Made by a program: the position numbers and the translations under genes. A stretch of 64,000 nucleotides of DNA, taken from Mycolicibacterium diernhoferi (lineage in GTDB: Bacteria; Actinomycetota; Actinomycetes; Mycobacteriales; Mycobacteriaceae). The DNA is taken from NCBI RefSeq assembly GCF_019456655.1, contig NZ_CP080332.1, forward strand, positions 1,240,001 to 1,304,000, written 5' to 3'. This document shows, in pieces, positions 39,089-49,228 of this stretch (the stretch's first letter is position 1; every line of letters begins with the position of its first letter). The notes below the pieces were generated by a model. The model ran no database searches, had not been told where the DNA came from, and saw only the letters and a list, made by a program, of their open reading frames with translations.

Positions 39089-41455
39089 ATGACAGCAGGG
39101 TCCCAGAGCAAGACGTTCCAGGGCAAGATCGCCACCGACATCCGAGACTCGGAACCGGACTGGGCGCCGTATGCCGCGCCCACCGCACCCGAGGGGGCTC
39201 CCAATGTCCTCTATCTGGTCTGGGACGACATCGGCATCGCGACCTGGGACTGCTTCGGCGGACTCGTGCAGATGCCGGCCATGAGCCGGATCGCGGACAA
39301 AGGTGTGCGGCTGTCGCAGTTCCACACCACCGCGCTGTGCTCGCCGACCCGGGCCGCACTGCTCACCGGTCGTAACCCCACCACCGTCGGGATGGCCACC
39401 ATCGAGGAGTTCACCGACGGATTCCCGAACTGCAACGGACGCATTCCGTACGAGACCGCGCTGTTGCCGGAGGTGCTGGCCGAGCGTGGCTACAACACCT
39501 ACTGCCTGGGCAAGTGGCACCTGACGCCGTTGGAGGAATCCAATCTGGCCGCCACCAAACGGCACTGGCCGCTCGGGCGGGGCTTCGAACGGTTCTACGG
39601 ATTCCTCGGCGGCGAGACCGACCAGTGGTACCCGGACCTGGTGTCGGACAACCACCCGACCGTGCCGCCGGCCACCCCCGAGGACGGGTACCACCTGTCG
39701 AAAGATCTGGCGGACAAGACGATCGAGTTCATCAAGGACTCGAAGGTGATCGCCCCGGACAAGCCCTGGTTCTCCTATCTGTGCCCGGGCGCCGGGCACG
39801 CACCGCACCACGTCTTCCAGGAGTGGGCCGACAGGTACGCGGGCACGTTCGACATGGGTTACGAGCGCTACCGCGAGATCGTGCTGGAGAACCAGAAGCG
39901 GATGGGGCTGGTGCCGGCGGACACCGAGCTCTCCCCGGTGAATCCCTACTCCGATGTCACAGGCCCCAATGGTGAACCCTGGCCGGCCCAGGACACCGTG
40001 CGGCCGTGGGACACCCTCGACGACGACGAGAGGAAACTGTTCTGCCGGATGGCGGAGGTGTTCGCCGGCTTCCTGTCCTACACCGACGCCCAGATCGGCC
40101 GCGTCCTGGACTATCTGGAAGAGACCGGCCAGCTCGACAACACCATCGTGGTGGTCATCTCCGACAACGGCGCCAGCGGGGAGGGCGGCCCCAACGGTTC
40201 GGTGAACGAGAGCAAGTTCTTCAACGGCTACATCGACACCGTGGAAGAGAGCATGCGGTTCTTCGACGTCCTCGGTGGCCCGCAGACCTTCAACCACTAC
40301 CCGATCGGGTGGGCCATGGCGTTCAATACGCCGTACAAGTTGTTCAAGCGCTACGCCTCACACGAGGGCGGCATCGCCGACAGCGCCATCATCTCCTGGC
40401 CGGCAGGGATCGATGCGCACGGCGAGATCCGGGACAACTACGTCAACGTCAGCGACATCACCCCGACGGTGTACGAGCTGCTCGGTGTCACCCCGCCCGA
40501 CGAGGTTCGCGGCATCGCACAGAAACCGTTGGACGGCACCAGTTTTGCCGCCACCTTGAGGGATGCCGGCGTCAAGCCGGACAAGGACACCCAGTTCTAC
40601 TCGATGCTGGGGACCCGCGGTATCTGGCATGACGGGTGGTTCGCCAACACCGTGCACGCGGCCAGCCCGGCCGGCTGGGGCCACTTCGACGACGACCGGT
40701 GGGAGCTCTTCCACATCGAGTCCGACCGCAGTCAGTGCCACGACCTGGCGGCCGAACGGCCGGAGAAACTGGAAGAGCTCAAGGCGCTGTGGTCGGCCGA
40801 AGCCGCCAAGTACAACGGACTGCCGCTGGGTGACCTCAACATCTTCGAGACACTGGGCCGCTGGCGGCCCTACCTCTCCGGGGAACGCACCAGCTACGTC
40901 TACTACCCGGACAACTCCGAAGTGGGCAGCGGCGCGACGCCGGAGATCCGGGGCCGGTCGTTCTCCGTGTTCGTGGAGGTGAACGTGGAGGCGATCGGCG
41001 CCGAAGGCGTGCTCTACAAGCACGGGGCCGGCCACGGTGGGCACGCGCTGTTCATCCAGGACGGACGGCTGTGCTACGTCTACAACTTCATGGGGGAGGA
41101 CGAGCAGACGGTGTCCTCGACCGACGCGGTGCCGCTGGGCAGCCACATCCTCGGTGTCCGCTACGAACGCACCGGCACCGTCGAGAACAGCCACACCCCG
41201 CTCGGGGACGTGTCGCTCTACGTGGACGGCACGGTGGTCGGTGCCCGCAGCGGTGTGCGCGCCCACCCGGGCAGCTTCGGCCTGGCCGGCGCCGGCATCA
41301 AGGTGGGCAGCAACCCCGGCCAGGCGGTCTGCAGCGCGTACCGGGCGCCCTACCCCTTCACCGGTGGGACAATCGCCAAAGCGGTGATCGACATCTCCGG
41401 CGCGCCCTACCTCGACGTGGAGCGTGACCTGGCACGGGCGTTCGCGAAGGACTGA
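39089..41455 (+). CDS. atsA: arylsulfatase
   Basis: This 788-residue type I sulfatase hydrolyses sulfate esters. The signature C84-SPTRAALLTGRNP contains the cysteine converted to formylglycine, here by the FGE encoded two genes downstream. WDDIGIATWDCFGG supplies metal-binding aspartates, and GKWHL and ISDNGAS are further active-site segments. No signal peptide is seen, so it may be cytosolic. ATG 39089 follows GGGAGG. It is the counterpart of Rv0711, also located between rpsQ and rplN. Confidence 0.93.
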   Translation: MTAGSQSKTFQGKIATDIRDSEPDWAPYAAPTAPEGAPNVLYLVWDDIGIATWDCFGGLVQMPAMSRIADKGVRLSQFHTTALCSPTRAALLTGRNPTTVGMATIEEFTDGFPNCNGRIPYETALLPEVLAERGYNTYCLGKWHLTPLEESNLAATKRHWPLGRGFERFYGFLGGETDQWYPDLVSDNHPTVPPATPEDGYHLSKDLADKTIEFIKDSKVIAPDKPWFSYLCPGAGHAPHHVFQEWADRYAGTFDMGYERYREIVLENQKRMGLVPADTELSPVNPYSDVTGPNGEPWPAQDTVRPWDTLDDDERKLFCRMAEVFAGFLSYTDAQIGRVLDYLEETGQLDNTIVVVISDNGASGEGGPNGSVNESKFFNGYIDTVEESMRFFDVLGGPQTFNHYPIGWAMAFNTPYKLFKRYASHEGGIADSAIISWPAGIDAHGEIRDNYVNVSDITPTVYELLGVTPPDEVRGIAQKPLDGTSFAATLRDAGVKPDKDTQFYSMLGTRGIWHDGWFANTVHAASPAGWGHFDDDRWELFHIESDRSQCHDLAAERPEKLEELKALWSAEAAKYNGLPLGDLNIFETLGRWRPYLSGERTSYVYYPDNSEVGSGATPEIRGRSFSVFVEVNVEAIGAEGVLYKHGAGHGGHALFIQDGRLCYVYNFMGEDEQTVSSTDAVPLGSHILGVRYERTGTVENSHTPLGDVSLYVDGTVVGARSGVRAHPGSFGLAGAGIKVGSNPGQAVCSAYRAPYPFTGGTIAKAVIDISGAPYLDVERDLARAFAKD

Positions 41456-42141
41456 TGACGGGTTTTCGAGCGGCGGCGATGGTGGCGGTGTTGCTGGCTG
41501 CCCCGGTGCTGGGTGGGTGCGCCAGATCGAGCCACGGCACGCCGGTCGCGGCCAGGGCCGGCACCGGGACGACCGAACCCGGCCAACCGGGGAACGCGTC
41601 CGCTCACCCCGACTTCGGGGTGGTGCCCACCACCGGCAACGCCCCGGTTCGCGCCGGCGCCGTCACCTGTGGGCCCGAGCGACGCCCGAGGATCGGCCTG
41701 GTGGCCAAGGTCTCCGATCCGGCGGCCCCGGTCATCACCGTCGCCGTCCCGGACGGCTGGTCGATGCAGGGCGGGGCCGGTGACGTCGGCGCCCGCTTGC
41801 AGGGCCCCGACGAGATGTCGGCGACGGTGCGCATCGCGGCCACCACCCTGGATCCGCAGCAGGCCTTCGCCGAGTACGCCGGCGCGCTGACGGAGGATTC
41901 GGCGGTGAGCGCACTGAGCGTGCTGCCCGCCCAGCTGTGCGACTACAGCGGTCAGAAACTGCTCGGCACACTCTCGGACACCCCGGCCGAGTCCAAACAG
42001 TTCGTCGACCGCGTCGTACACGTGTGGACCGCCGGCGGCGACTACCTGGTCTCGGTGCACGCCGAGGCGCCCGCGGGCGCACCCGGGTTCGACTCTGCCG
42101 CAACACAAGTGACCGACGATTTCGAGGTGAAGATGCCGTGA
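41455..42141 (+). CDS. predicted lipoprotein, function unknown
   Basis: The 228-residue product begins with a lipoprotein signal (VAVLLAAPVLGGC, lipidated Cys at about residue 22), then a Gly/Pro/Thr-rich linker and a globular domain from about residue 60 (VTVAVPDGWSMQGGAGDVGA, RIAATTLDPQQAFAEYAGAL). The fold resembles LpqN/LpqT-type mycobacterial lipoproteins, an uncertain comparison. It overlaps atsA by one base and FGE by 4 bases, so it is co-expressed with the sulfatase system and may act with it at the cell surface. Confidence 0.75.
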   Translation: MTGFRAAAMVAVLLAAPVLGGCARSSHGTPVAARAGTGTTEPGQPGNASAHPDFGVVPTTGNAPVRAGAVTCGPERRPRIGLVAKVSDPAAPVITVAVPDGWSMQGGAGDVGARLQGPDEMSATVRIAATTLDPQQAFAEYAGALTEDSAVSALSVLPAQLCDYSGQKLLGTLSDTPAESKQFVDRVVHVWTAGGDYLVSVHAEAPAGAPGFDSAATQVTDDFEVKMP

Positions 42142-42995
42142 CGGTCACCGAGCTGGTGGACCTGCCCGGTGGTTCCGCCACGTTGGGTTCGACCGGTTTC
42201 TACCCGGAGGAAGCGCCGGTGCGCACCGAGCGGGTCGGCCCCTTCGCCATCGAACGCCACCCCGTCACCACCGCCCAGTTCGCGGCCTTCGTCGCCGGCA
42301 CCGGATATCTGACCGTGGCGGAGCGTCCGCTGGACCCGCGGCTGTATCCCGGTGTCGCCGAGAACGACCTGCAGCCCGGTGCGATGGTGTTCCGGCCGAC
42401 CGCGGGTCCGGTGGATCTGCGGGACTGGCGGCAGTGGTGGGACTGGGCCCCCGGGGCCAGCTGGCGCCACCCGTTCGGCGCGGGCAGCACGGGTGCGCCC
42501 GACCATCCGGTGGTGCAGGTGGCCTATGCGGATGCGCTGGCCTACGCGCAGTGGGCGGGACGCCGGTTGCCCACCGAAGCCGAGTGGGAGTACGCGGCCC
42601 GCGCGGGTGCGGACTCCACCTATCCGTGGGGCGAGGACGTCGCACCGGCGGGGGAGTTGATGGCCAACACCTGGCAGGGGGGCTTCCCGTACCGCAACGA
42701 CGGTGCGCGGGGCTGGGTCGGAACCTCACCGGTCGGGACGTTCCCGGCGAACGCATTCGGACTGGTCGACATGATCGGCAACGTCTGGGAGTGGACCTCC
42801 AGCGAGTTCACCGGCCGGGTGCGTAACCCCTGCTGTCTGCCCGCCGACGACCCGAGCGTCAGCCAGGCGCTCAAGGGGGGCTCCCATCTGTGCGCCCCGG
42901 AGTACTGTCACCGGTACCGTCCGGCGGCACGGTCCCCGCAGTCCCGGGACACCGCCACCACCCACATCGGGTTCCGCTGCGCCGCGGACCTCTGA
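42138..42995 (+). CDS. formylglycine-generating enzyme (sulfatase activator)
   Basis: This is a 285-residue FGE-sulfatase-domain protein that oxidises the sulfatase active-site cysteine to formylglycine using oxygen and copper. Visible features are LPGGSATLGSTGFYPEEAPV at the start, RLPTEAEWEYAARAG (about 135-149), GNVWEWTSSEF (about 213) and KGGSHLCAPEYCHRYR with the catalytic cysteine pair (about 252-267). The GTG at 42138 overlaps the lipoprotein stop. Its client is presumably AtsA. Confidence 0.93.
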   Translation: MTVTELVDLPGGSATLGSTGFYPEEAPVRTERVGPFAIERHPVTTAQFAAFVAGTGYLTVAERPLDPRLYPGVAENDLQPGAMVFRPTAGPVDLRDWRQWWDWAPGASWRHPFGAGSTGAPDHPVVQVAYADALAYAQWAGRRLPTEAEWEYAARAGADSTYPWGEDVAPAGELMANTWQGGFPYRNDGARGWVGTSPVGTFPANAFGLVDMIGNVWEWTSSEFTGRVRNPCCLPADDPSVSQALKGGSHLCAPEYCHRYRPAARSPQSRDTATTHIGFRCAADL

Positions 42996-43028
42996 ACTCC
43001 CGTGCCGGTGGGGTGAAACCGCAGCAAT

Positions 43029-43057
43029 TTGGAGCATTCCAGCTTGTCACCTAGACT
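43029..43057 (+). promoter_or_regulatory. probable spc operon promoter before rplN
   Basis: TTGGAG (43029-43034) and TAGACT (43052-43057) are 17 bases apart, with AATTTGGAG as in the rpsJ promoter. Predicted start is near 43064, leaving a ~120-base leader before rplN. Confidence 0.65.
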
Positions 43058-43185
43058 TGCTGGGTTGCCTGGGGCAGACCTCGGTTCTCTTCGTGTGAGA
43101 AAACCCTGCGTGCTCTCGGGGCGACAAGACCGCGTACGTCCAGGTCGGTATCTGGCGTGCATACAAAACCAGGTCAGGAGATCGA

Positions 43186-43554
43186 GTGATTCAGCAGGAA
43201 TCGCGGCTGAAGGTCGCCGATAACACGGGTGCCAAGGAGATCTTGTGCATCCGCGTTCTCGGTGGTTCAGCGCGACGCTATGCCGGCATCGGCGACATCA
43301 TCGTGGCGACCGTCAAGGAAGCCATCCCGGGCGGCAACGTCAAGCGTGGAGATGTCGTCAAGGCCGTCGTGGTGCGCACCGTCAAGGAACGCCGTCGCGC
43401 CGACGGCAGCTACATCAAGTTCGACGAGAACGCCGCCGTCATCATCAAGGCGGACAACGACCCGCGTGGCACCCGCATCTTCGGGCCCGTCGGCCGCGAA
43501 CTGCGTGAGAAGAAGTTCATGAAGATCGTTTCGCTCGCCCCGGAGGTGCTGTAA
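43186..43554 (+). CDS. rplN: 50S ribosomal protein L14
   Basis: This 122-residue L14 starts [20 protein letters not shown] and has the beta-barrel segment [20 protein letters not shown]. It contacts L19 and the 30S subunit at an intersubunit bridge. The GTG at 43186 has CAGGAGA upstream. First gene of the second ribosomal operon in this window. Confidence 0.98.
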   Translation: MIQQESRLKVADNTGAKEILCIRVLGGSARRYAGIGDIIVATVKEAIPGGNVKRGDVVKAVVVRTVKERRRADGSYIKFDENAAVIIKADNDPRGTRIFGPVGRELREKKFMKIVSLAPEVL

Positions 43555-43872
43555 ATGAAGGTGCACAAGGGTGACACCGTCCTCGTCATCTCGGGCAAGG
43601 ACAAGGGCGCCAAGGGCAAGGTCATCGAGGCCTACCCGACCCGCGAGAAGGTTCTCGTCGAGGGCGTCAACCGGATCAAGAAGCACACCGCTGCGTCGCA
43701 GAACGAGCGTGGCGCATCCTCGGGCGGCATCGTCACGCAGGAAGCGGCCATCCACGTCTCCAACGTGATGGTGATCGACTCCGACGGCAACCCCACCCGC
43801 ATCGGCTACCGCGTCGACGAGGAGACCGGCAAGAAGGTTCGGGTCTCCAAGCGCAACGGCAAGGACATCTGA
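43555..43872 (+). CDS. rplX: 50S ribosomal protein L24
   Basis: This 105-residue protein has a KOW motif at the start ([20 protein letters not shown]) and is an early assembly initiator of the large subunit. It starts immediately after the rplN stop and ends 2 bases before rplE. Confidence 0.98.
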   Translation: MKVHKGDTVLVISGKDKGAKGKVIEAYPTREKVLVEGVNRIKKHTAASQNERGASSGGIVTQEAAIHVSNVMVIDSDGNPTRIGYRVDEETGKKVRVSKRNGKDI

Positions 43873-43874
43873 GA

Positions 43875-44447
43875 ATGACCACTGTAGAAAACGCCGCCAA
43901 TGTGCAGCCGCGGCTGAAGCAGCGCTACCGCGAGGAAATCAAGGACGCGCTCAACAAAGAGTTCAACTACGACAACGTGATGCAGATCCCGGGCGTGGTG
44001 AAGGTCGTCGTGAACATGGGTGTCGGTGACGCCGCCCGCGACGCGAAGCTGATCAACGGCGCGGTCAACGACCTCGCCCTGATCACCGGCCAGAAGCCCG
44101 AGATCCGCAAGGCCCGCAAGTCCATCGCCCAGTTCAAGCTGCGCGAGGGTATGCCGATCGGCGCCCGCGTGACGCTGCGCGGCGACCGGATGTGGGAGTT
44201 CCTGGACCGCCTGGTCTCGATCGCCCTCCCGCGTATCCGCGACTTCCGCGGCCTGAGCCCCAAGCAGTTCGACGGCAGCGGTAACTACACCTTCGGGCTC
44301 TCCGAGCAGTCGGTGTTCCACGAGATCGACGTGGATTCCATCGATCGCCCCCGCGGCATGGACATCACCGTCGTCACCACGGCGACCAACGACGACGAAG
44401 GACGAGTGCTGCTGCGGGCCCTCGGCTTTCCGTTCAAGGAGAACTGA
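43875..44447 (+). CDS. rplE: 50S ribosomal protein L5
   Basis: This 190-residue protein binds 5S rRNA. Signatures are [20 protein letters not shown] and [20 protein letters not shown]. Its N-terminus ([20 protein letters not shown]) is a few residues longer than in E. coli. It is followed 3 bases later by the S14 gene. Confidence 0.98.
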   Translation: MTTVENAANVQPRLKQRYREEIKDALNKEFNYDNVMQIPGVVKVVVNMGVGDAARDAKLINGAVNDLALITGQKPEIRKARKSIAQFKLREGMPIGARVTLRGDRMWEFLDRLVSIALPRIRDFRGLSPKQFDGSGNYTFGLSEQSVFHEIDVDSIDRPRGMDITVVTTATNDDEGRVLLRALGFPFKEN

Positions 44448-44450
44448 GCA

Positions 44451-44636
44451 ATGGCAAAGAAGGCTCTGGTCAACAAGGCCAACAAGAAGCCGAAGTTCGC
44501 AGTGCGCGGGTACACCCGGTGCAACCGGTGCGGCCGTCCGCACTCGGTGTTCCGCAAGTTCGGCCTGTGCCGGATCTGCCTGCGCGAGATGGCGCACGCG
44601 GGCGAACTGCCCGGTGTCCAGAAGTCCAGCTGGTAA
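44451..44636 (+). CDS. rpsZ: 30S ribosomal protein S14, zinc-binding type
   Basis: This is a 61-residue short S14 with two CxxC pairs (CNRCGRP and GLCRICLRE) that bind zinc, the C+ form. Many mycobacteria also have a zinc-free S14 elsewhere that replaces it in zinc starvation; none is present here. A 69-base gap separates it from rpsH. Confidence 0.98.
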   Translation: MAKKALVNKANKKPKFAVRGYTRCNRCGRPHSVFRKFGLCRICLREMAHAGELPGVQKSSW

Positions 44637-44705
44637 CCAGCATTCATTACTGATTAACACGGTAGGCCCGAAGGGAACCGCCGCGAGGAAGGTGAACCGG
44701 CTGTC

Positions 44706-45104
44706 ATGACGATGACCGATCCCATCGCAGACTTCTTGACTCGTCTGCGTAACGCCAATTCGGCGTATCACGACGAGGTGACTCTGCCGCACTCGAAGAT
44801 CAAGGCCAACATCGCCGCGATCCTCAAGGAGCAGGGCTACATCTCCGATTACCGCACCGAGGATGCCCGCGTGGGCAAGTCCCTCGTGGTGCAGTTGAAG
44901 TACGGCCCCAGCCGTGAGCGCAGCATCGCCGGCCTGCGCCGGGTGAGCAAGCCCGGTCTGCGTGTCTATGCAAAGTCCACCAATCTGCCTAAGGTGCTCG
45001 GCGGCCTGGGCGTGGCGATCATCTCCACGTCCTCGGGTCTGCTCACCGATCGCCAGGCATCTCGACAAGGCGTGGGCGGCGAAGTCCTCGCTTACGTCTG
45101 GTAG
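44706..45104 (+). CDS. rpsH: 30S ribosomal protein S8
   Basis: This is a 132-residue primary 16S-binding protein with [20 protein letters not shown] at the start and the C-terminal [19 protein letters not shown] (TDReAR-type motif). In E. coli S8 is the translational repressor of the spc operon. The 69-base upstream gap contains GAGGAAGGTG close to the start. Confidence 0.98.
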   Translation: MTMTDPIADFLTRLRNANSAYHDEVTLPHSKIKANIAAILKEQGYISDYRTEDARVGKSLVVQLKYGPSRERSIAGLRRVSKPGLRVYAKSTNLPKVLGGLGVAIISTSSGLLTDRQASRQGVGGEVLAYVW

Positions 45105-45116
45105 GGGAACAAAAAC

Positions 45117-45656
45117 ATGTCGCGTATTGGAAAGCAGCCGGTCCTGGTTCCTGCCGGGGTCGATGTGACCATCACTGGTCAAAACGTTTCGGTCAAGGGC
45201 CCCAAGGGGACCCTGGCCCTGGATATCGCCGAGCCGATCGAGGTTTCGCGTAACGACGAAGGCGCCATCGTGGTGGTCCGCCCCGACGACGAGCGGCGCA
45301 GCCGTTCGCTGCACGGGCTCACCCGCACCCTGGTGGCCAACCTGGTCACCGGTGTGACCGAGGGCTACGTCCGGAAGATGGAGATCTACGGCGTCGGTTA
45401 CCGCGTGCAGCTCAAGGGTTCCGACCTGGAGTTCGCACTCGGCTACAGCCACCCGGTTCTCATCGAAGCGCCCGAGGGCATCACTTTCACGGTGGAAACA
45501 CCCACGAAGTTCTCCATCTCGGGCATCGACAAGCAGAAGGTCGGCCAGATCGCCGCGGTGATCCGTCGTCTGCGTCGCCCCGACCCGTACAAGGGCAAGG
45601 GCGTGCGGTACGAGGGTGAGCAGATCCGCCGCAAGGTCGGAAAGACAGGTAAGTAA
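45117..45656 (+). CDS. rplF: 50S ribosomal protein L6
   Basis: This 179-residue protein starts [20 protein letters not shown] and ends with [20 protein letters not shown], the L6 signature near the sarcin-ricin loop. It follows rpsH by 12 bases. Confidence 0.98.
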   Translation: MSRIGKQPVLVPAGVDVTITGQNVSVKGPKGTLALDIAEPIEVSRNDEGAIVVVRPDDERRSRSLHGLTRTLVANLVTGVTEGYVRKMEIYGVGYRVQLKGSDLEFALGYSHPVLIEAPEGITFTVETPTKFSISGIDKQKVGQIAAVIRRLRRPDPYKGKGVRYEGEQIRRKVGKTGK

Positions 45657-45658
45657 CG

Positions 45659-46072
45659 ATGGCTACCACGAAAACTGACAGTGCAGCCGCGAAGAGGCTG
45701 CCGGTGGGGCAGAACATCTCCGAGACCCGGCGCAACGCGCGTCTGCGCCGGCATGCCCGGCTGCGGAAGAAGGTCGAAGGCACCGCCGACACCCCGCGCC
45801 TGATGGTCAACCGCTCGTCGCGGCACATCCACGTCCAGCTGATCGACGATCTCGCCGGCGTCACCGTCGCCGCGGCCTCGTCCATCGAGCCCGACGTGCG
45901 TGCGGTCGACGGCGACAAGAAGGCGCAGAGCGTGCGCGTCGGTCAGCTGATCGCCGAGCGTGCCAAGGCTGCCGGAGTCGAGACGGTCGTGTTCGACCGT
46001 GGCGGCTACACCTACGGTGGCCGGATCGCCGCGCTGGCGGATGCCGCGCGTGAAGGCGGGCTGAAATTCTGA
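45659..46072 (+). CDS. rplR: 50S ribosomal protein L18
   Basis: This is a 137-residue 5S-rRNA-binding protein. The core starts about residue 20 ([20 protein letters not shown]) and ends with [20 protein letters not shown]. The ~18-residue N-terminal tail is an actinobacterial extension. It follows rplF by 2 bases. Confidence 0.98.
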   Translation: MATTKTDSAAAKRLPVGQNISETRRNARLRRHARLRKKVEGTADTPRLMVNRSSRHIHVQLIDDLAGVTVAAASSIEPDVRAVDGDKKAQSVRVGQLIAERAKAAGVETVVFDRGGYTYGGRIAALADAAREGGLKF

Positions 46073-46097
46073 TGACTGTTAACGAGAGGACTGCATG

Positions 46098-46766
46098 ATG
46101 GCCGAGCAGGCTGGCGCCGGTTCGGCGCAGGACAATCGCGGTGGCCGCGACGATCGGGGCGGCCGTGGCCGTCGCGACGATCGTGGCGGCCGGGGTCGCG
46201 GCGATGACCGCGGCGAGAAGAGCAACTACATCGAGCGCGTCGTCACCATCAACCGCGTCTCCAAGGTGGTCAAGGGTGGTCGGCGCTTCAGCTTCACCGC
46301 TCTGGTCATCGTCGGTGACGGCAACGGCATGGTCGGCGTCGGCTACGGCAAGGCCAAGGAAGTTCCGGCCGCCATCGCCAAGGGCGTCGAAGAAGCTCGC
46401 AAGAACTTCTTCCGGGTGCCGCTGATCGGCAGCACCATCGTGCATCCGGTGCAGGGTGAGGCCGCGGCCGGTGTCGTGATGCTGCGTCCGGCAAGCCCCG
46501 GTACCGGTGTCATCGCCGGTGGTGCCTGCCGTGCCGTGCTCGAATGCGCCGGGGTGCACGACGTCCTGGCCAAGTCGCTGGGTAGCGATAACGCGATCAA
46601 CGTGGTGCACGCCACCGTCGCGGCGCTCAAGATGATCCAGCGGCCCGAAGAGGTGGCGGCCCGTCGCGGGCTGTCCATCGAGGATGTGGCGCCGGCCGGC
46701 ATGCTCCGGGCCCGGCGCGAGAGCGAGGCGCTGGCCGCCAGTGCCGCGCGTGAGGGGTCGGCGTAG
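46098..46766 (+). CDS. rpsE: 30S ribosomal protein S5
   Basis: This 222-residue S5 has an N-terminal tail of about 35 residues rich in RGGRDDRG repeats, then the dsRNA-binding-like domain ([20 protein letters not shown]) and the C-terminal domain with [19 protein letters not shown]. The repeat-rich tail is a mycobacterial feature absent from E. coli. Two consecutive ATGs occur; the second (46098) has better spacing to AGAGGA. Confidence 0.97.
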   Translation: MAEQAGAGSAQDNRGGRDDRGGRGRRDDRGGRGRGDDRGEKSNYIERVVTINRVSKVVKGGRRFSFTALVIVGDGNGMVGVGYGKAKEVPAAIAKGVEEARKNFFRVPLIGSTIVHPVQGEAAAGVVMLRPASPGTGVIAGGACRAVLECAGVHDVLAKSLGSDNAINVVHATVAALKMIQRPEEVAARRGLSIEDVAPAGMLRARRESEALAASAAREGSA

Positions 46767-46768
46767 TC

Positions 46769-46948
46769 ATGGCAGAGCTGAAGATCACCCAGGTGCGCGG
46801 CACGATCGGCGCACGCTGGAAGCAGCGCGAAAGCCTGCGGACGCTGGGGCTGCGGAAGATCCGCCAGTCCGTCGTCCGTGAGGACAATGCTCAGACCCGT
46901 GGTCTGATCAAGACCGTGCATCACCTCGTCACGGTCGAGGAGGTCTAG
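46769..46948 (+). CDS. rpmD: 50S ribosomal protein L30
   Basis: This 59-residue protein has the L30 pattern [31 protein letters not shown] and [19 protein letters not shown]. It lies 2 bases after rpsE and 5 bases before rplO, and is too short for length-filtered gene calls. Confidence 0.97.
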   Translation: MAELKITQVRGTIGARWKQRESLRTLGLRKIRQSVVREDNAQTRGLIKTVHHLVTVEEV

Positions 46949-46953
46949 GAATC

Positions 46954-47397
46954 ATGAGTGTCATCAAGCTTCACGACCTGAAGCCGGCCCCCGGGTCGAA
47001 GACCAAGAAGACCCGCGTCGGCCGCGGTGAAGGCTCCAAGGGTAAGACCGCGGGTCGCGGCACCAAGGGCACCAAGGCCCGCAAGAACGTCCCGTCGACG
47101 TTCGAGGGTGGCCAGATGCCGATCCATATGCGGCTCCCGAAGCTCAAGGGCTTCAAGAACCGCTTCCGGGTGGCCTACGAGGTCGTCAACGTCGGCGATA
47201 TCGCCAAGGCGTTCCCGGAGGGCGGCACCATCGGTGTCGACGAACTGGTGGGCAAGGGTCTGGTTCGCAAGAACACCCTGGTGAAGGTCCTCGGCGACGG
47301 CAAGCTGTCCGTCAAGGTCGACGTCACCGCCAACAAGTTCAGCGGCAGCGCCCGCGAGGCCATCACCGCCGCCGGCGGTTCGGCCACCGAACTGTAG
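46954..47397 (+). CDS. rplO: 50S ribosomal protein L15
   Basis: This 147-residue protein starts [20 protein letters not shown] with the glycine/lysine-rich region [20 protein letters not shown] and the L15 segment [20 protein letters not shown]. Last gene of the spc-type operon, followed by a clear terminator. In many bacteria secY comes next; here it is about 8 kb away. Confidence 0.98.
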   Translation: MSVIKLHDLKPAPGSKTKKTRVGRGEGSKGKTAGRGTKGTKARKNVPSTFEGGQMPIHMRLPKLKGFKNRFRVAYEVVNVGDIAKAFPEGGTIGVDELVGKGLVRKNTLVKVLGDGKLSVKVDVTANKFSGSAREAITAAGGSATEL

Positions 47398-47412
47398 AAC
47401 GCACCACGTCAG

Positions 47413-47440
47413 AAGGCCCCTGCTCCGGCAGGGGCCTTTT
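47413..47440 (+). terminator. intrinsic terminator of the spc-type operon
   Basis: AAGGCCCCTGC-TCCG-GCAGGGGCCTT forms an 11-base stem followed by TTTT, 15 bases after the rplO stop. It also lies ahead of the convergent SulP gene end. Confidence 0.9.
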
Positions 47441-47464
47441 GCGTTGCCGGCTACCCGCCGTGCC

Positions 47465-48973
47465 TCAGTGATCCAGACCCAGCTGCCCGGACAGCCGGTC
47501 GTGGCGCTGTGCGGAATCGGAGTTCAGCCCCACGATGTCGACGTGCTTGCCGCGGGCCCGGTACTTGGTGGTGATGGCGTCCAGGGCGGCCACCGTGGAG
47601 GCGTCCCAGATGTGTGACCGCGAGACGTCGATGACCACGGAGTGCGGGTCGGCGGCGTAGTCGAACTGGTAGACCAGGTCATTGCTGGAGGCGAAGAACA
47701 GCTCGCCGGACACCCGGTAGGTGACCCTGGCCGCCTCGGCGCCCGCCCCCTCGTCGATGACGCGCTCGACGGTCATGAAGTGCGCGACCCGGCGGGCGAA
47801 GAGCACCATCGCGGTCACCGACCCGACGATGACGCCGTAGGCCAGGTTGTGGGTCACCACCGTGACGGCGACGGTGGCCAGCATGACCAGGGTCTCGCTG
47901 CGCGGCATCCGGCGCAGCGTCACCGGGTTGATGCTGTGCCAGTCGAACGTCGCCACCGACACCATGATCATCACCGCCACCAGGGCGGCCATCGGGATGA
48001 GGCCGACGACGTCGCCCAGGCCGACCACCAGGATCAGCAGGAAGATGCCGGCCAGGAAGGTGGAGATCCGGGTCCGGGCGCCCGACACCTTCACGTTGAT
48101 CATGGTCTGGCCGATCATGGCGCAGCCGCCCATGCCGCCGAAGAAACCGGTCACCAGGTTGGCCACGCCCTGACCCCAACCCTCCCGGGTCTTGTCGGAA
48201 GGCGTGTCGGTGATGTCGTCGACGAGCTTGGCGGTCATCAGCGACTCCAGCAGGCCCACCAACGCCATCGCCAGCGCGTACGGGCCCACGATCTGCAGCG
48301 TCTCCCAGGTCAACGGCACCTGCGGCAGGAACAGGGCGGGCAGGCTGGTCGGCAGGTCGCCCTGATCCGCGACGTTCGGGATGTCCAGCCCGAACACCAC
48401 CACCGCGGCGGTCAGCAAGACGATCGCCACCAGCGGCGCCGGCACCGCGGTGGTCAGTTTGGGCAGCAGGATCAGGATCAGTAGGGCGACCGCGACGAAG
48501 GGATAGACCAGCGTCGGCACCCCGAGCAGATGCGGCAGCTGGGCCGTGAAGATCAGGATCGCCAGGGCGTTGACGAAACCGACCATCACGCTGCGCGGGA
48601 TGAAGCGCATCAACCGGGCCACCCCGAGCACACTGAGCAGGACCTGCAACGCGCCCGCGAAGATGACCGCGGCGACGAAGTAGTCGACCCCGTACTCGCG
48701 GGCCAGCGGGGCGATCACCAGGGCGATCGCCCCGGTCGCGGCCGAGATCATCGCCGGCCGCCCGCCCACGATGGCGATGGTGACCGCCATGGTCACCGAG
48801 GCGAACAACCCCACCCGCGGATCGACGCCGGCGATGATGGAGAACGAGATGGCCTCGGGGATCAGCGCCAGCGCCACCACCAGGCCTGCCAGCACCTCGG
48901 TCTTGAGCCGCCGCGGGGAACGCAGGGCGCTGCGCACAGACGGAGAGTCGGCGGGACGTTCCTGAGGCGGCAT
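47465..48973 (-). CDS. SulP-family anion transporter with STAS domain
   Basis: The 502-residue protein starts with a cytosolic tail, then LKTEVLAGLVVALALIPEAI (about residue 22), the SulP signature helix, and about 12 helices. The C-terminal STAS domain (about 410-502, VVIDVSRSHIWDASTVAALD) is cytosolic. SulP transporters carry sulfate or bicarbonate, often with Na+ or H+. Sulfate is attractive given the sulfatase genes 5 kb upstream, but not demonstrated. ATG 48971-48973 is used; the frame stays open far upstream antisense to sppA, which is not coding. It is convergent with rplO. Confidence 0.87.
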   Translation of the reverse strand: MPPQERPADSPSVRSALRSPRRLKTEVLAGLVVALALIPEAISFSIIAGVDPRVGLFASVTMAVTIAIVGGRPAMISAATGAIALVIAPLAREYGVDYFVAAVIFAGALQVLLSVLGVARLMRFIPRSVMVGFVNALAILIFTAQLPHLLGVPTLVYPFVAVALLILILLPKLTTAVPAPLVAIVLLTAAVVVFGLDIPNVADQGDLPTSLPALFLPQVPLTWETLQIVGPYALAMALVGLLESLMTAKLVDDITDTPSDKTREGWGQGVANLVTGFFGGMGGCAMIGQTMINVKVSGARTRISTFLAGIFLLILVVGLGDVVGLIPMAALVAVMIMVSVATFDWHSINPVTLRRMPRSETLVMLATVAVTVVTHNLAYGVIVGSVTAMVLFARRVAHFMTVERVIDEGAGAEAARVTYRVSGELFFASSNDLVYQFDYAADPHSVVIDVSRSHIWDASTVAALDAITTKYRARGKHVDIVGLNSDSAQRHDRLSGQLGLDH

Positions 48974-49216
48974 GGGGCTCCGTTCACTACAGCACGAGAA
49001 ATCCCGACGCGCGAGGATCCGGCGGCGTTGCCGGTGAGGGGGCTGGCGGGAAACCGGGGCGGTCTGCGACAGCGCCTCCGGACGGGCCAACCCTACTCTC
49101 GGCCCCGGGCACGGTTCCAACGCGCGGCATCCCCGATCGTGAAACCTCGGCGGCAGATCCGGGCCCGCACGCAGCGGTTTCACGTTCGGCGAAAATGTCG
49201 GGCCGACCTGCGCCGG

Positions 49217-49222
49217 TAGGCT
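49217..49222 (+). promoter_or_regulatory. -10 box for leaderless sppA transcript
   Basis: TAGGCT ends 7 bases before the sppA ATG and there is no ribosome binding site, the typical layout of a mycobacterial leaderless mRNA. The 255-base gap before sppA holds no gene that I can support. Confidence 0.5.
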
Positions 49223-49228
49223 CGGAAC

